A DNA stretch of 64,000 bases from Sphingobacteriales bacterium 16-39-50 (GCA_002257025.1 NCHA01000006.1:1-64000); one strand, 5' to 3'. Shown: positions 28,212 to 37,379, numbered from the stretch's first letter. Notes: generated by a model not told the origin, from the sequence alone. Numbers and translations: made by a program.

Positions 28212-29621
28212 TTACTTAAGGGTATTGAGTACCCTGAACATCTTCTGCCTGATGCCAGAACTGCTTCCATTATAATTATTGATCATAAACGAAAATACCA
28301 TAGGAGTGCCGGAAGCTGATGTATGGTATCCGGTATACGCGATTACATCACTGATTGTTCCGCTTTTCATTTTCATATTGTTATACTGTGGAAGGCTATT
28401 GAAATAGCTCTCAAACCAGATCTCCTTCTTCAGGGATTGAAGTATCCGGGCCATTGCCATAGTGGAAACACGGTTGGCAGGCGACAGACCACTTCCATCA
28501 TAGATATTCATTGATGCTGGATCTATTCCGATCCTTTTACTCCAAAAATCCTTCACAAGTTCAGTACCCTGACTTATGGTTACATCTTTACCTTCTTTCC
28601 AGGCTATTGTTTTTATCAGGTGTTCACCAAACAGATTAATACTCTTCTGATTAAACCAATAAACAATTTCATGAAGCGGAGGAGATGTATGAACTGAAAT
28701 AATTTTTGCTTGAGGTAGCAATGGCTTCCTGTTTGCTGCAAGTACTCTTGCAGTAACTACACCATTTTCAACCTGAATATCAGATTGCCTTAACTTATTT
28801 TGCAAACGATAAGCAAGATCAAAAGCCGGATCAGGAACTGAAGCTGAAATTGCTTTCTTAAGATCGACCCCATAAGTTCCCCTTAGGTAAATCACAGTTG
28901 AAAAAGGGGCGGAATAAGCATAAACATTATCTCCTGTGCCCGGGGCGCCGGTTTTTACTTCATTAACAATCTTAAGGTATGACATTTCGGGATCGGTTCT
29001 CACCAGCTCCGCAGGTTCCCCGACTCTGCCAGATTTAAAATGCATGTCAAATTGATTTTCCCGCCAGGTTAAAGAAGATGGTCCGGCACCATAATAATTC
29101 CCCATATCCTGCCAGGTCCAGCCCCCTGGCATGGTTTCAGTGCCAAATAAACGATCATCAGCAATAATTTGTCCGGTAATATTTTTAATCCCGGTTCTTG
29201 TCAGTGCATCAGCCCATTTATTCAGTATCTGATCAGACCGGCTTTGGTCGTAGCGATCACTCCCCAGGGCAGGATCTCCTCCACCGGTAATGATGATATC
29301 CCCGTTCAGGGTTCCATTTGCAGAAATTGAACCAGAATAGCCTAGAGTTGTTTCCCAGGTAAAATCCTTACCCAAAAAATGGTAGGCACTTGCTGAAGTA
29401 ATTGTTTTAAGCGTAGAAGCACTTGCCAGACCTGTATTCCCATTTGCTGAATAAATCACATCTCCGGTTTCAGCATTTAATACGCTCAATGAGCCACTGG
29501 CATACCTCATCTGGGGATCAGATTCGAACGTTTTGTAAGCATTTTCGATCTTTTGTTTCAGACCTTGTGCATAAGCAGATGAAATAGAAAATACAAGAAT
29601 AAGAAACAGGAAATTTTTCAT
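28212..29621 (-). CDS. dacB: D-alanyl-D-alanine carboxypeptidase/endopeptidase (PBP4, S13)
   Basis: A 469-residue penicillin-binding protein with a Sec leader (MKNFLFLILVFSISSAYAQ). The three active-site motifs are present: SxxK in SASTLKTI, SxN-type in YDGSGLSPANR, and KSG in MKMKSGTISD. The long domain between the first two motifs is typical of S13. It trims D-Ala from peptidoglycan peptides and cuts cross-links in the periplasm. It lies 56 bases downstream of glycerate kinase in the same direction, but is probably a housekeeping gene outside the catabolic cluster. Confidence 0.93.
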   Translation of the reverse strand: MKNFLFLILVFSISSAYAQGLKQKIENAYKTFESDPQMRYASGSLSVLNAETGDVIYSANGNTGLASASTLKTITSASAYHFLGKDFTWETTLGYSGSISANGTLNGDIIITGGGDPALGSDRYDQSRSDQILNKWADALTRTGIKNITGQIIADDRLFGTETMPGGWTWQDMGNYYGAGPSSLTWRENQFDMHFKSGRVGEPAELVRTDPEMSYLKIVNEVKTGAPGTGDNVYAYSAPFSTVIYLRGTYGVDLKKAISASVPDPAFDLAYRLQNKLRQSDIQVENGVVTARVLAANRKPLLPQAKIISVHTSPPLHEIVYWFNQKSINLFGEHLIKTIAWKEGKDVTISQGTELVKDFWSKRIGIDPASMNIYDGSGLSPANRVSTMAMARILQSLKKEIWFESYFNSLPQYNNMKMKSGTISDVIAYTGYHTSASGTPMVFSFMINNYNGSSSGIRQKMFRVLNTLK

Positions 29622-29677
29622 ATTTATTTGTTAATCCTTATTCAGAATCAAAAAATTCAACCCGAATGAAAATATAA

Positions 29678-30817
29678 TTAAATACTTTTTGACAAAGAAA
29701 GTAATCTTCCTACTGCTAAAGAAGTACGGATCAGGTTAGAAGCAGTGTATTTCATCGCAGTCTCCAAATCAGTTGGCTGGTTACCAATAGCAAATAACAG
29801 ATCAAAATATTTATTCATCGCAGGATGATCATGCAGGGGCACTTTTCCGGCAAGTCCGATAACCGGGATGTCTTTCTCCTTTGCATATTTAGCCACTGCG
29901 AAGGGGCCCTTACCCTGCAAAGTCTGCTCATCCAGACTGCCTTCTCCGGTTATCAGCAGATCGGCATTTTTCAAACTTTCCTTAAAACCGGTGATCTGTA
30001 AAAAATGTTCGCCTCCATTTACTAATTCTGCATTTAAAAATGCCCGCAATGTCGCAGCGATACCACCTGCAGCTCCTCCATGAATAATCTCATTCATTTT
30101 GATTCCTGTCGACTTAAAAGCAAGATCGGACAAATTGGTCAAAGCAAGATCCAAAAATTTCACATCTTCAGGGCTCGCTCCTTTTTGGGGGCCAAAAACT
30201 GCTGCAGACCCTTGTTCCCCCAGAAGTAAATTATCAACGTCGCAAAGTACTGTGATATGACATTTCAAGACCCGCTCATCAAATGCTGAGTTATCAATTT
30301 GTCGGAAGCGGGACATATTGAGAGGTAAAGCTGCCAATTCGAGTCCATCAGCATCCTTGAATTTCACACCAAGGGCACTTAGAATTCCAATTCCACCATC
30401 AACAGTTGCAGAACCTCCAAGACCGATTATAATCCTTTCGACCTGTCTATCCAGTGCAAAACGGATTAATTCACCAGTACCTAAAGAAGAGGCCATTAGT
30501 GGTGATCTTTCTTCCGGATTTAACAAGCGGATACCTGAGGCATCTGCCATTTCAATAACTGCGGTCTTACCCCGATCTATTATACCCAGCGAAGCTTTAA
30601 TCAATCGCCCTAATGGATCATGAACTTCATACTCATGCCAGACACCCCCGCATTTCTCAACAATCAAATGTCCGGTACCATCCCCACCGTCTGCAATGGG
30701 AAAACATTCAGAAGTAAAATTTAAACCGCTGCGTTTTAAACCCTCCTGAATAGCATCAGCAGTCTCATTTGCCGTAAGACTATGTTTAAAGGCATTTGGG
30801 GCAATCAAAATATGCAT
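29678..30817 (-). CDS. Glycerate kinase (GlxK/GarK family)
   Basis: A 379-residue kinase that phosphorylates D-glycerate, in this family normally to 2-phosphoglycerate. The opening LIAPNAFKHSLTANETADAI, the glycine-rich FPIADGGDGTG and IIGLGGSATVDGGIG, and the late LLITGEGSLDEQTLQGKGP are all family blocks. Last gene of the catabolic cluster, 21 bases after a RidA gene. It offers an exit into lower glycolysis for the three-carbon product of the aldolase. It should be cytoplasmic. Confidence 0.92.
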   Translation of the reverse strand: MHILIAPNAFKHSLTANETADAIQEGLKRSGLNFTSECFPIADGGDGTGHLIVEKCGGVWHEYEVHDPLGRLIKASLGIIDRGKTAVIEMADASGIRLLNPEERSPLMASSLGTGELIRFALDRQVERIIIGLGGSATVDGGIGILSALGVKFKDADGLELAALPLNMSRFRQIDNSAFDERVLKCHITVLCDVDNLLLGEQGSAAVFGPQKGASPEDVKFLDLALTNLSDLAFKSTGIKMNEIIHGGAAGGIAATLRAFLNAELVNGGEHFLQITGFKESLKNADLLITGEGSLDEQTLQGKGPFAVAKYAKEKDIPVIGLAGKVPLHDHPAMNKYFDLLFAIGNQPTDLETAMKYTASNLIRTSLAVGRLLSLSKSI

Positions 30818-30838
30818 GATTATGAAATCAGATCAATT

Positions 30839-31399
30839 TTAATCTTCAACCTCTACCACCATTTCAATTTCCGTAGCCCAATTTGCCGGAAGCGCTGACA
30901 TCCCAACTGCTGAGCGGGCATGTTTACCTTTCTCTCCAAATACTTCTACCATCAGATCTGAAAATGCATTCATCACTTTAGGCTGATCTTTGAAATCAGG
31001 AGTAGATTGCACCAAACCTAAAACCTTGACAATTCGCTTTACTTTATTCAGGTCCCCAAGTTCACCTTTTAAGCTCGAAAGCAATGAAATTCCGGTTAAT
31101 CGTGCTGCTTCCTGACCTTGTTCAAGAGTCAAATCATCTCCAAGCCTTCCGGTAACCCTGCTACCATCCGGTTTATCAGGCCCATGTCCGGCCGTATATA
31201 CAAGATTACCTACACGAACAGTCTTTACATAACTGGCTAAAGGCGCACTTGGCTTTGCTAAAACGATGTTGAGGTCCTTCAGGCGCTTATCGAAGTCAAT
31301 AACTTCAGTTTTTGGCCCATCATTTTCCTGCTCTGTGGATGCTGAATTACAGCCAATTAAAGCAATAGCAATCATGGATATTAGGAAATACTTCTTCAT
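30839..31399 (-). CDS. RidA family lipoprotein, copy 1
   Basis: A 186-residue protein: a lipoprotein leader (ALIGCNSAS, lipid cysteine near residue 17), a linker of about 25 residues, then one RidA (YjgF) domain. RidA enzymes hydrolyse reactive enamines and imines released by PLP enzymes. The conserved arginine is in HARSAVGMSALP, and YTAGHGP replaces the classical SGQ segment, as in the GHGP-type subgroup. Export is unusual for RidA. It is a tandem paralog of the next gene and lies in a cluster with exported PLP enzymes, which fits a shared periplasmic role. Confidence 0.82.
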   Translation of the reverse strand: MKKYFLISMIAIALIGCNSASTEQENDGPKTEVIDFDKRLKDLNIVLAKPSAPLASYVKTVRVGNLVYTAGHGPDKPDGSRVTGRLGDDLTLEQGQEAARLTGISLLSSLKGELGDLNKVKRIVKVLGLVQSTPDFKDQPKVMNAFSDLMVEVFGEKGKHARSAVGMSALPANWATEIEMVVEVED

Positions 31400-31440
31400 T
31401 ATTTTAATTCTGGTAAAATTTAAATCAAATCAACTTCTGT

Positions 31441-31493
31441 AAAAAAATTAATGCTGACCTACTAAATCTTTAAGAAAAGTAAATCAGCATTAA
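31441..31493 (-). terminator. Terminator between the two RidA genes
   Basis: Perfect 10-bp arms (TTAATGCTGA and TCAGCATTAA) enclose a 26-base loop. On the minus strand they are followed by seven T residues. It would end or weaken transcription after RidA copy 2, leaving copy 1 and glycerate kinase on a lower-level or separate transcript. The large loop tempers confidence. Confidence 0.55.
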
Positions 31494-31522
31494 GTTTGGA
31501 GATGTATGCGTTTAGGGAATTA

Positions 31523-32089
31523 TTAATCCTCCACTTCAACGATCATTTCAATTTCTATGGCAATGTTTCCTGGCAATGCATTCATACCAACGGCGGAACG
31601 GGCATGCTTTCCTTTATCTCCGAAAATAGCAACCATCATATCTGAAAATGCATTCATCACTTTTGGCTGATCTTTAAATTCAGGTGTTGACTGAACCATT
31701 CCTAAAACTTTAACCACACGCTTAACCTTACTCAGATCACCAATTTCTGCTTTTAAACTTGAAAGTAATGAGATACCGGTTAAACGGGCAGCTTCCTGAC
31801 CTTGCTCTAGTGTTAAATCATCACCAACTCTGCCTGTTAAAGGACCACCTTCTGCGCGGTCTGGACCGTGACCTGAAGTATATACCAAATTACCTACACG
31901 AACGGTTTTTACGAAATTTGCTGTTGGTGGTTTCGGAGTTGTAAGCTCTATATTCAATTCTTTTAAACGAGCTTCGATATTCACTGTATCCGTAGCAGCG
32001 GCTGTTTCCTGTTTTGCAGCATCTTCCTGCTTTGGGTTACAACTTAATAAGGCTGCCGAAATAAGAAATAATAAGGAGTACTTTTTCAT
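31523..32089 (-). CDS. RidA family lipoprotein, copy 2
   Basis: A 188-residue lipoprotein with lipobox ALLSC and a RidA domain nearly identical in layout to copy 1 (VYTSGHGPDRAEGG, then HARSAVGMNALPGN with the arginine). The two share long identical stretches, such as VGDDLTLEQGQEAARL here, so they arose by tandem duplication. The predicted role is hydrolysis of enamine/imine intermediates on the periplasmic side of a membrane. It lies 19 bases after the hydroxyacid dehydrogenase gene. Confidence 0.83.
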   Translation of the reverse strand: MKKYSLLFLISAALLSCNPKQEDAAKQETAAATDTVNIEARLKELNIELTTPKPPTANFVKTVRVGNLVYTSGHGPDRAEGGPLTGRVGDDLTLEQGQEAARLTGISLLSSLKAEIGDLSKVKRVVKVLGMVQSTPEFKDQPKVMNAFSDMMVAIFGDKGKHARSAVGMNALPGNIAIEIEMIVEVED

Positions 32090-32108
32090 AATAATTTAAT
32101 TTTTGGTT

Positions 32109-33068
32109 TTATTTATTTACAATGTTAATAGGTTTTTGATTCAGGAATGAAGATAAATTATTTTCTGCAATTCCCATCAATCTGGAACGGGCTTCTTTTG
32201 TTGCCCATGCAATATGAGGGGTAATTAAACAATTTTTTGCCTTAAAAAGAGGATTATCTGCCGATGGAGGTTCTACCGACAGTACATCAATTCCTGCCCC
32301 GGCAATGATCCCTTCGTTCAATGCGTCTGCCAGATCCTGATCAACCATCAGCGGGCCCCTGGAAGTATTCAGAAAGAATGCCGTACGCTTCATCAGTCTT
32401 AAGCTATCCTTATTAATGATACCCTGCGTTTCAGGGAAGAGCGGACAGTGAACACTAACCACATCCGATTCCTTCAACAGCTCATTCAGTTCTGCCCATT
32501 TAAAGTTTTTACGATGCGATTGATCTGATCTGGTTCTTGAAAATCCAATAATATTCATTCCAAAAGCCGTTGCAATATCCGCTACCTTCTGACCAATGCT
32601 TCCGAAACCAATAATTCCAATCGTTTTACCTTCGAGCTCGATCAAAGGGTAATTCCAGTAACAAAAGTCAGGTGAAGCTGCCCAATCCCCCTGACGTACC
32701 GAATCGCTATGGCTTTGTACGTGCTGACATAATTCCAGCAATAAGGCAAAGGTCATTTGAACCACTGACGCTGTACCATAACCCGGCACATTCGCTACTA
32801 CAACGCCCCTGGTTTTAGCATAATCAACATCTACTACATTGTAGCCCGTCGCAAGAACTCCGATATATTTCAGATCAGGAAGCTGAGAAAGTATAGCCTC
32901 TCTGAGCGGGGTCTTGTTCGTGAAAATGATCTCTGCTCCCTGGCAGCGCTCCACAATCTGACTTTCCGGTGTACGGTCATGCACCTCCAGATCGCCGAAT
33001 TTTTTTATACCCTCCCAGTTCAAATCTCCGGGATTTAAGGTGTAACCATCTAAAACAACTAACTTCAT
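32109..33068 (-). CDS. D-2-hydroxyacid dehydrogenase (glycerate/hydroxypyruvate type)
   Basis: A 319-residue cytoplasmic NAD(P)-dependent enzyme. The dinucleotide motif GFGSIG is at 154-159. The catalytic triad is seen as Arg in NTSRGPLM, Glu in SVEPPSADN and His in TPHIAWAT. The general look (MVDQDLADALNEG, IGVLATGYNVVD) is that of glycerate dehydrogenases. In this cluster it could interconvert a 2-keto acid and a 2-hydroxy acid ahead of glycerate kinase. The substrate is uncertain. Confidence 0.85.
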   Translation of the reverse strand: MKLVVLDGYTLNPGDLNWEGIKKFGDLEVHDRTPESQIVERCQGAEIIFTNKTPLREAILSQLPDLKYIGVLATGYNVVDVDYAKTRGVVVANVPGYGTASVVQMTFALLLELCQHVQSHSDSVRQGDWAASPDFCYWNYPLIELEGKTIGIIGFGSIGQKVADIATAFGMNIIGFSRTRSDQSHRKNFKWAELNELLKESDVVSVHCPLFPETQGIINKDSLRLMKRTAFFLNTSRGPLMVDQDLADALNEGIIAGAGIDVLSVEPPSADNPLFKAKNCLITPHIAWATKEARSRLMGIAENNLSSFLNQKPINIVNK

Positions 33069-33096
33069 GCTTATTTCAATTCTAATAATCTTTTTA

Positions 33097-33128
33097 ACTT
33101 TCTGCTTTAAGCTTTCTACTTTTAGCTT
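33097..33128. repeat. AAAGC-type short tandem repeat
   Basis: On the minus strand, units such as AAGCTAAAAG, AAAGCTTAAAGC and AGAAAG repeat for about 32 bases. They resemble the array at 6279-6312. The array sits in the 61-base spacer between the isomerase and dehydrogenase genes. Confidence 0.4.
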
Positions 33129-33129
33129 A

Positions 33130-34041
33130 TTAAACTCTGGCCCATGCCAAATTCAATACCCGCTTGGCATTCGCTATCACCACATCAGCATCCTCATCTC
33201 CAAAAGGCTTGATCTCAAAACTCACTACCGGTGGTGTTTGAGTATTAAGAAAACCTATGTCCAGCAGCACCTTTAAATATTCCACCACTTCATCTACATC
33301 ATTCTCACCATTAGGGAAGCCAAACCTTGGATGTACATCTCCGTAAGCAGCCATATCCGGACTTTTCACAACGCAATTACCGATATGAGCATGCACTATA
33401 TAGTCCTTTACCGGAAGTATTGATTCTTCAATTGTTTCATGGATCAGGGGAATATGGCTCAGGTCTACCATCAGACCGAAATGATCATGTGCTTTGCGGA
33501 TCTCTTTAGCATATCGCAAAGCCAGATCTGCAGGACCAATCAGACTCCTTTTATCTACATCATAATCAAAAACCTCAAGGGCGATTTTCATATCACCCTT
33601 ACTCTTGGCATAGGCACAAATTTCATTGGTTGATTTCACCAGGGCCTGAAAGGCTTCTTCTTTTCTGCTTTCTTCATAATTTCCACTCAGAAATGCAAAA
33701 CTAGCTGCTCCAATTTCATAGGCCTCATCAATTCCCTGTTTCAAATTATCCAGCGCTTTCTGACGTTCCTCCTCCACCAAACTGTTGATATTCATTCCTG
33801 TGGTTAACAGTCTTGGCTGAGCTCCATAAGCTACCGTCATATGAGAAGTTTCCAGCATCTTCTTTACAGCCTGACGGGTTTCAGGATCCTTGATCGTGGT
33901 AATTTCAATTGCACTAAAATAATCATCCACTGCAATCTTGCGGATTGTTTCAAGTACCGGCCCTTCACCTTTTATCGTTGCCGGAAAGGCCATAAAGTGG
34001 ACCAGGCCCACACGCATGTATTTGTATAATGATTCGTTCAT
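33130..34041 (-). CDS. Sugar phosphate isomerase/epimerase-like TIM barrel
   Basis: A 303-residue xylose-isomerase-like (AP endonuclease 2 family) barrel. The four metal-binding positions appear as Glu in IALEVFDYD, Asp in GLMVDLSHIP, His in IVHAHIGN and Glu in VSFEIKPFG. No leader is present, so it is cytoplasmic. It could isomerise or epimerise the sugar acid before the aldolase acts. The exact reaction is unknown. Confidence 0.78.
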   Translation of the reverse strand: MNESLYKYMRVGLVHFMAFPATIKGEGPVLETIRKIAVDDYFSAIEITTIKDPETRQAVKKMLETSHMTVAYGAQPRLLTTGMNINSLVEEERQKALDNLKQGIDEAYEIGAASFAFLSGNYEESRKEEAFQALVKSTNEICAYAKSKGDMKIALEVFDYDVDKRSLIGPADLALRYAKEIRKAHDHFGLMVDLSHIPLIHETIEESILPVKDYIVHAHIGNCVVKSPDMAAYGDVHPRFGFPNGENDVDEVVEYLKVLLDIGFLNTQTPPVVSFEIKPFGDEDADVVIANAKRVLNLAWARV

Positions 34042-34093
34042 TTTGATATTTTGTATTAATAATTCGAATTCTATTAGCTTTAATTTCTCTGAT

Positions 34094-34759
34094 TTATATA
34101 CTCTCCCGAATCGTCTTAATCAGATTCAGTGCACGCTGACATTCTTTACTCAAATCATCATACAACTGATTCTCAATCACTGCTTTGGTAATCATTTTAC
34201 TTCCACCCACAGCACAAACCCCAACTTTAAACCAGCCCCTAAGGTTGTCTTCATTCAGTTCAATACCACCTGTTGGCAAGAAGGTCATATCGGTAAACAA
34301 TGCCTGAACTGCCTCAATATAAGAAGGGCCCAGGGTATTTGCCGGAAAAAGTTTTACCATATTCACTCCACAGGATTCGGCACGGATGATCTCACTTGGA
34401 GTCATACAACCCGGCACACAAAGTAAATTATGCTTATCTGAGAGTTCGATTACTGATTCCAGAATACCCGGGCAGACCAGAAACTCTGCACCCTCATCAA
34501 TATATTCCCTCGCTGCTTCAGCATTTTTTATAGTACCAATGCCCAGACGCATGCCCGGCATTTCTGCATCGCAAGCCTTGCGCATCTCCTTAAAATTTTT
34601 CATTGCCTGCTCACCACGATTGGCATACTCGGTTGTCCGAATCCCTCCCTGGTACATTGCACGCATTAACTCAATACTTACACCGGCATCAGCAGCATAA
34701 TACAAGGGAACAATCCCTTGTTCTTTTATGAGAGACTTCAGCTCTGCTTTCTTATCCAT
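34094..34759 (-). CDS. KDPG/KHG-type aldolase
   Basis: A 221-residue class I aldolase cutting 2-keto-3-deoxy-gluconate-type substrates to pyruvate and an aldehyde. The Schiff-base lysine is K136 in VNMVKLFPA, and the acid/base glutamate is E44 in RTTEYANRG. TGGIELNEDNL binds a phosphate or carboxylate. No sugar-acid kinase is near, so the substrate may be unphosphorylated. SelA-like PLP lyases paired with this aldolase are known from D-glucosaminate catabolism (DgaE/DgaF in Salmonella), which supports the pathway proposed here. Confidence 0.88.
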   Translation of the reverse strand: MDKKAELKSLIKEQGIVPLYYAADAGVSIELMRAMYQGGIRTTEYANRGEQAMKNFKEMRKACDAEMPGMRLGIGTIKNAEAAREYIDEGAEFLVCPGILESVIELSDKHNLLCVPGCMTPSEIIRAESCGVNMVKLFPANTLGPSYIEAVQALFTDMTFLPTGGIELNEDNLRGWFKVGVCAVGGSKMITKAVIENQLYDDLSKECQRALNLIKTIRESI

Positions 34760-34831
34760 TTTATCTAATTTGTATTCTGATCAATAGTCCCTGAGGACAT
34801 ATTCTACTGTTTGAATTTTACTTAGGTAATG

Positions 34832-35263
34832 TTAAAGTTTATAACCCTGACGGGCCAGAAGCCTCCATTTGCCTTGCTTTTTTTGCCAAACCATGATATT
34901 GCCAAATCTGATCTCAACCGGGTTGCCCTTGTTTACGGCCTGGGCTATGGCAATATGCCTCACCACCGCATTTTTTCCTGAAACCTTAATCGTTTGATTT
35001 TGAAGTTCAAATTTCTTGAAAAAATTGGGGCCATTCATTACACCTGCGACAAATGCCGCCTTATCCTGGATTGCGCCGGAAGAATGTCCGTAACTCAAAT
35101 CTTCCCATACCAGGTTTTTTAAGGCTGAACTGTCAGTGCTGATAATTGCCTGATTAAATTCATTGACCAGTTGCGCGAAACGTTCTTCCTTTTTAGTCTG
35201 GGCATTTAAGCTAAAACTGATTGCTATTAATGTGATTAAAATGTAGAGATATTTTGTTTTCAT
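34832..35263 (-). CDS. Exported NTF2-like (DUF4440/SnoaL type) protein
   Basis: A 143-residue protein with a Sec leader (YILITLIAISFSLNAQ) and one NTF2-like cone fold: FNQAIISTDSSALKNLVWEDLSYGHSS, then IMVWQKKQGKWRLLARQGYK. Such domains act as small-molecule lyases or isomerases, or as binding modules. It lies 3 bases after the BASS transporter gene, so it belongs to the operon. No catalytic residues can be assigned with confidence. Confidence 0.72.
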   Translation of the reverse strand: MKTKYLYILITLIAISFSLNAQTKKEERFAQLVNEFNQAIISTDSSALKNLVWEDLSYGHSSGAIQDKAAFVAGVMNGPNFFKKFELQNQTIKVSGKNAVVRHIAIAQAVNKGNPVEIRFGNIMVWQKKQGKWRLLARQGYKL

Positions 35264-35266
35264 ATT

Positions 35267-36382
35267 TTACTTAGCAGAATTAAGTTCGGTTTCATTTTCA
35301 TTTTCAGCACCTAGCGGCGGTTTATTCTGCCAGTAGGAGGCAAGGATAGATCCACTGATATTCATCATCGGTCCGTAAATCATTGGGGCCAATCCAACAG
35401 TCCCTAGTTTACCCATACCATGAGCCAGACCTTTTGAAAGTCCCGCATTCTGCATACCCACATTTATTGCGATCGTCCGGCAATCCCTTTCATTCATTCC
35501 AAATAATCTTGCCGACCAGTAGCCCAGGGTATATCCCATTAAATTATGGATCAATACCAGCAAGATTAGCAGCGGTCCAACAGTTAGCAGACTCTCCCTA
35601 CCTACTGCAGTTACAATGATGATAATGAAAGCAATCCCAAACATGGATACCATCGGCATTACCGAGTTCAGCCATTTGATCTTATCCTTGAGTAATTCAT
35701 TCAGCACAATGGCCAGTGTGATAGGCAGAATGACCATTTTCATAATATCCCACATCATATCGAGTACATTGATCTCAATAAATGAGCCCCCCAACAGCTT
35801 CATAAGTAGAGGAGTAAGGAATGGGGCTAATAAAGTTGCTATTGAGGTCAGGGTGATCGACAAAGCCAGATTCGCTTTTGCGAGATAAGAAATCACATTG
35901 GCCGCTACCGCATTTGGGGCGCAGCCAATTAAAATCATTCCAGCAGCGATTTCCGGTTCAAAACTACTCATACTTGCCAGAGCAAAGCCGAGCAGGGGCA
36001 TAATTGTAAAATGACTCAGAATACCCACAAAAACTCCTTTCGGTGCTTTGAATACTCCAAGAAAATCTTTGTAATTCATCGTGATACCCATCCCGAACAT
36101 GATCAGCTGAATCAGCGGGGTTATCAATCCAGAAAGCTTATAACCATTTATCTCTACGAAATACTGCGGAAAAATCAGGGCAGTTGAAACCACACCAACA
36201 ATCATGATCGGATAGGCAAATCCTTTCAAAGCTGAAACTCCCCTGACACCCAGGGCAACACAAACGATCCCTGCAATTAAGAAAGGTTCTGCTGTTTTTG
36301 GACTATTGATCAGATAAAGGATCAGCGCAGCAAGGAGGCAGATTGCCCCCAGCCCCATTACGATTTTGAATATTGGCTTCAT
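35267..36382 (-). CDS. BASS (SBF) family sodium-coupled transporter
   Basis: A 371-residue protein with about ten membrane helices of the bile acid:sodium symporter family. GMGITMNYKDFLGVFKAPKG and GMILIGCAPNAVAANVISYLAKAN (the crossover region with conserved Asn) are diagnostic, and NVGMQNAGLSKGLA follows. Family members import organic anions such as 2-keto acids and pantoate with Na+. It is the only inner-membrane solute carrier in the catabolic cluster, so it is the best candidate for bringing in the acid product made in the periplasm. Confidence 0.85.
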   Translation of the reverse strand: MKPIFKIVMGLGAICLLAALILYLINSPKTAEPFLIAGIVCVALGVRGVSALKGFAYPIMIVGVVSTALIFPQYFVEINGYKLSGLITPLIQLIMFGMGITMNYKDFLGVFKAPKGVFVGILSHFTIMPLLGFALASMSSFEPEIAAGMILIGCAPNAVAANVISYLAKANLALSITLTSIATLLAPFLTPLLMKLLGGSFIEINVLDMMWDIMKMVILPITLAIVLNELLKDKIKWLNSVMPMVSMFGIAFIIIIVTAVGRESLLTVGPLLILLVLIHNLMGYTLGYWSARLFGMNERDCRTIAINVGMQNAGLSKGLAHGMGKLGTVGLAPMIYGPMMNISGSILASYWQNKPPLGAENENETELNSAK

Positions 36383-36388
36383 AAGTAT

Positions 36389-37321
36389 TTAATAGGTTCT
36401 TTTCGACATAAACTGATCCAATTGAGCACGGCTAATCTTCTTTTCATTCGGATTACGATCGAGCCACTTCAGATATTCGACCTTGATTGGATCAGTCCAC
36501 TGTGTATCGACCTCATTTGCCTTATATGTCCCATTCCTGATCATCTCATGTCCAAAACGATCTTTGGATGCAATAAACTCTGCTGTGGAAACTACCAGTT
36601 CAGCCATATGTGCCGGAATAAAAACTACCCCTGCCCTTCCGGCAATAACCAGGTCGCCGGGAAGTACAATTGCCGCTCCGATTGTAATCGGTGTATTCAG
36701 TCCCATAAGTACTACACCTTGTAAAAACTGTGGAGCAAAGTCTCTGACATGAGCGTTAAACCCCTTGATATCGGCCAGTCCATCAACATCCCGTGCAAAT
36801 CCATCGAAAACAACCCCATTACCAGAATTTTTATAGATCACATTACCAAGGTTATCACCCATCAATGATCCTACTCTGCCTTTATTATCAGCCACATACA
36901 CATCCCCCTGAGTAAGCATATTGATAGGCCAATGTAAATGTCTTCCGGCGCGACCTTCCTTTGCTGCCCGATCTACTATATTCTTTTCCACATCCGGGCG
37001 GATCGGCATAAACTGAGCCGTTAATGCCCTACCTACTACTTTTACTTCTTCATGAAGTATTTTCCAGTTGCGCTCATACTGATAGAGGTATCCTTCATTA
37101 TTCAGAATCTGCCAGGCTTCTTCAATTCCTATTTCGCGAGCACGTTTCACAAGGTCATCCGAAATCCGTGGCCTACCGTCGGCAAAGCGCTCACCCTTCC
37201 AGGCTGAAGTCAGAAATATCAATTCATCTTTAGGTATTGCCTGCGCAAATACAGTCGACACAGAACCTAAAAAACAAACAAAAATAAGAGATAGATAAAA
37301 TCTATAATTTTTTGAAAACAT
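36389..37321 (-). CDS. Exported RraA-family aldolase-like protein
   Basis: A 310-residue protein with a Sec leader (VCFLGSVSTVFAQ) and a RraA/HMG-aldolase-type domain at about residues 85-250. The family elements GSLMGDNLGNV and DGFARDVDGLADI are present, the latter with the Arg-Asp pair used for substrate and metal. C-terminal residues 260-310 form an extra helical tail. RraA-fold aldolases cut 4-hydroxy-2-oxo acids to pyruvate. A secreted version is unusual, but fits the other exported enzymes here. Its usual GDxVxxDxxGVVxxP segment is altered (GDLVIAGRAGVVFIP), so activity is uncertain. Confidence 0.78.
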   Translation of the reverse strand: MFSKNYRFYLSLIFVCFLGSVSTVFAQAIPKDELIFLTSAWKGERFADGRPRISDDLVKRAREIGIEEAWQILNNEGYLYQYERNWKILHEEVKVVGRALTAQFMPIRPDVEKNIVDRAAKEGRAGRHLHWPINMLTQGDVYVADNKGRVGSLMGDNLGNVIYKNSGNGVVFDGFARDVDGLADIKGFNAHVRDFAPQFLQGVVLMGLNTPITIGAAIVLPGDLVIAGRAGVVFIPAHMAELVVSTAEFIASKDRFGHEMIRNGTYKANEVDTQWTDPIKVEYLKWLDRNPNEKKISRAQLDQFMSKRTY

Positions 37322-37379
37322 ATAATTAAAATTGATAGTGATTTAATTTAAAAAAAATAACGCTTAAAACCCAGAAAAT

